DNA of 64,000 bases from Brachyhypopomus gauderio (lineage: Eukaryota; Chordata; Actinopteri; Gymnotiformes; Hypopomidae), in assembly GCF_052324685.1 (NCBI RefSeq), contig NW_027506898.1:1371501-1435500 (forward strand), written 5' to 3'. Position numbers and translations under genes: made by a program. The notes under the pieces were generated by a model. That model searched no databases. It had not been told where the DNA came from and saw only the letters and a program-made list of their open reading frames with translations. Below, piece after piece: positions 63,848-64,000 of this stretch; positions within the stretch are counted from its first letter, which is position 1; every line of letters starts with the position of its first letter.

Positions 63848-64000
63848 AAAGAAATTAGCTTTTGTGAATACTGTTTTGCTGAACACATAGCAAAACATCC
63901 TGTCCTGAGACCCTAGCATATTTGGATTTAAATGACTTCACCAATTCTAGGATAATCAGAAAGCTGTTTGCCACAAGAACAAGCATGTAAAAACTCTGAA
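63848..64000. other. Long spacer cut by the right window edge
   Basis: The same sequence as other long spacers up to the end of the window, including the C-for-T variant AAAACTCTG seen at 50894, 56824 and 58659. The next slot-A gene should lie just outside. Confidence 0.85.

Larger units (their letters stand above)
1..64000 (-). repeat. tRNA-Gln tandem (satellite-like) array filling the window
   Basis: 182 full-length tRNA-Gln genes and 56 pairs of decayed tRNA copies lie head to tail on the minus strand. The consensus slot-B gene folds as a 7-bp acceptor (GGTTCCA/TGGAACC), a D arm, anticodon stem CTGGA/TCCAG around loop CTCTGAA, a 4-nt variable loop CAAT, and T stem CCGAG/CTCGG around loop TTCGACT, with T as discriminator. 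The A box is TGGTGTAATGG (gene nt 8-18) and the B box GTTCGACTC (nt 52-60). There is no encoded CCA, as expected for a eukaryotic nuclear gene read by RNA polymerase III. Spacer is nearly identical between units, so the array has been homogenised. Both edges are cut by the window, so the true array is longer. Confidence 0.97.

Noticed and set aside
1-64000. CRISPR array
   Set aside because: Regular spacing, but the repeats are 72-nt folded tRNA genes and the intervening sequences are themselves nearly identical.
1-64000. tRNA-derived SINE family
   Set aside because: No A-rich or simple-repeat tail, no target-site duplications, all copies in one orientation at fixed spacing, and the tRNA part is full-length with a mature 3' end position.
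1-64000. Bacterial or phage tRNA cluster
   Set aside because: No encoded CCA, Pol III-type boxes and T4 terminators, one amino-acid family only, no ORFs between genes, and satellite-like homogenised spacers.

Overview
The whole window is a tandem array of eukaryotic nuclear tRNA-Gln genes. I count 182 full-length 72-nt genes, all on the minus strand. They sit about 299-300 bp apart, with a wider 467-bp interval once per higher-order unit. I see no protein gene, rRNA, intact transposon or CRISPR. The genes have internal A and B boxes, no encoded CCA and T at the discriminator position. From memory, the body differs from vertebrate tRNA-Gln at only a few positions. Very large tRNA arrays are known in some fishes and frogs, so a vertebrate of that kind is my best guess; the species cannot be read from the sequence.

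Layout. The usual unit is 1,066 bp. Left to right it holds slot A (tRNA-Gln CTG), about 228 bp of spacer, slot B (CTG), about 228 bp of spacer, slot C (TTG), then about 395 bp with two decayed tRNA copies and a long spacer. Transcription runs right to left, C to B to A. Positions 1-5,800 are irregular, with runs of extra slot-B monomers at 299 bp. From 5,800 on the 1,066-bp unit dominates, with short (766-768 bp, no slot B) and long (1,365-1,366 bp, one extra monomer) forms. Units group into larger tandem repeats: 8,528 bp (about 7,490-24,545), 2,432 bp (22,558-29,853), 4,563 bp (33,052-46,740), 1,067 bp (46,741-48,874), 2,432 bp (52,074-56,937) and 2,133 bp (58,772-63,037). This is satellite-like growth by unequal crossing-over.

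Genes. Anticodons are 103 CTG, 62 TTG (59 in slot C, 3 in slot B), 11 CTA, 4 CCG, 1 CTT and 1 CTC. The most interesting group is the 11 CTA copies. They are otherwise well-formed tRNA-Gln genes in slot A with a TTTT terminator, and would read the UAG stop codon. They arose once and spread with the larger repeats. The CCG, CTT and CTC copies have a Gln body with an Arg, Lys or Glu anticodon.

Reading the entries. Slots A, B and C are as above. Subtype B2 is a slot-B copy whose 3' spacer has ACTAGTC and ACAACCCC in place of AGTAGTC and ACAATCCC. 'Consensus' means all stems pair, and T-stem pair 50:64 is T-A in slot A and C-G in slots B and C. Slot A is followed at its 3' end by TTTT; B and C are followed only by TTTC.
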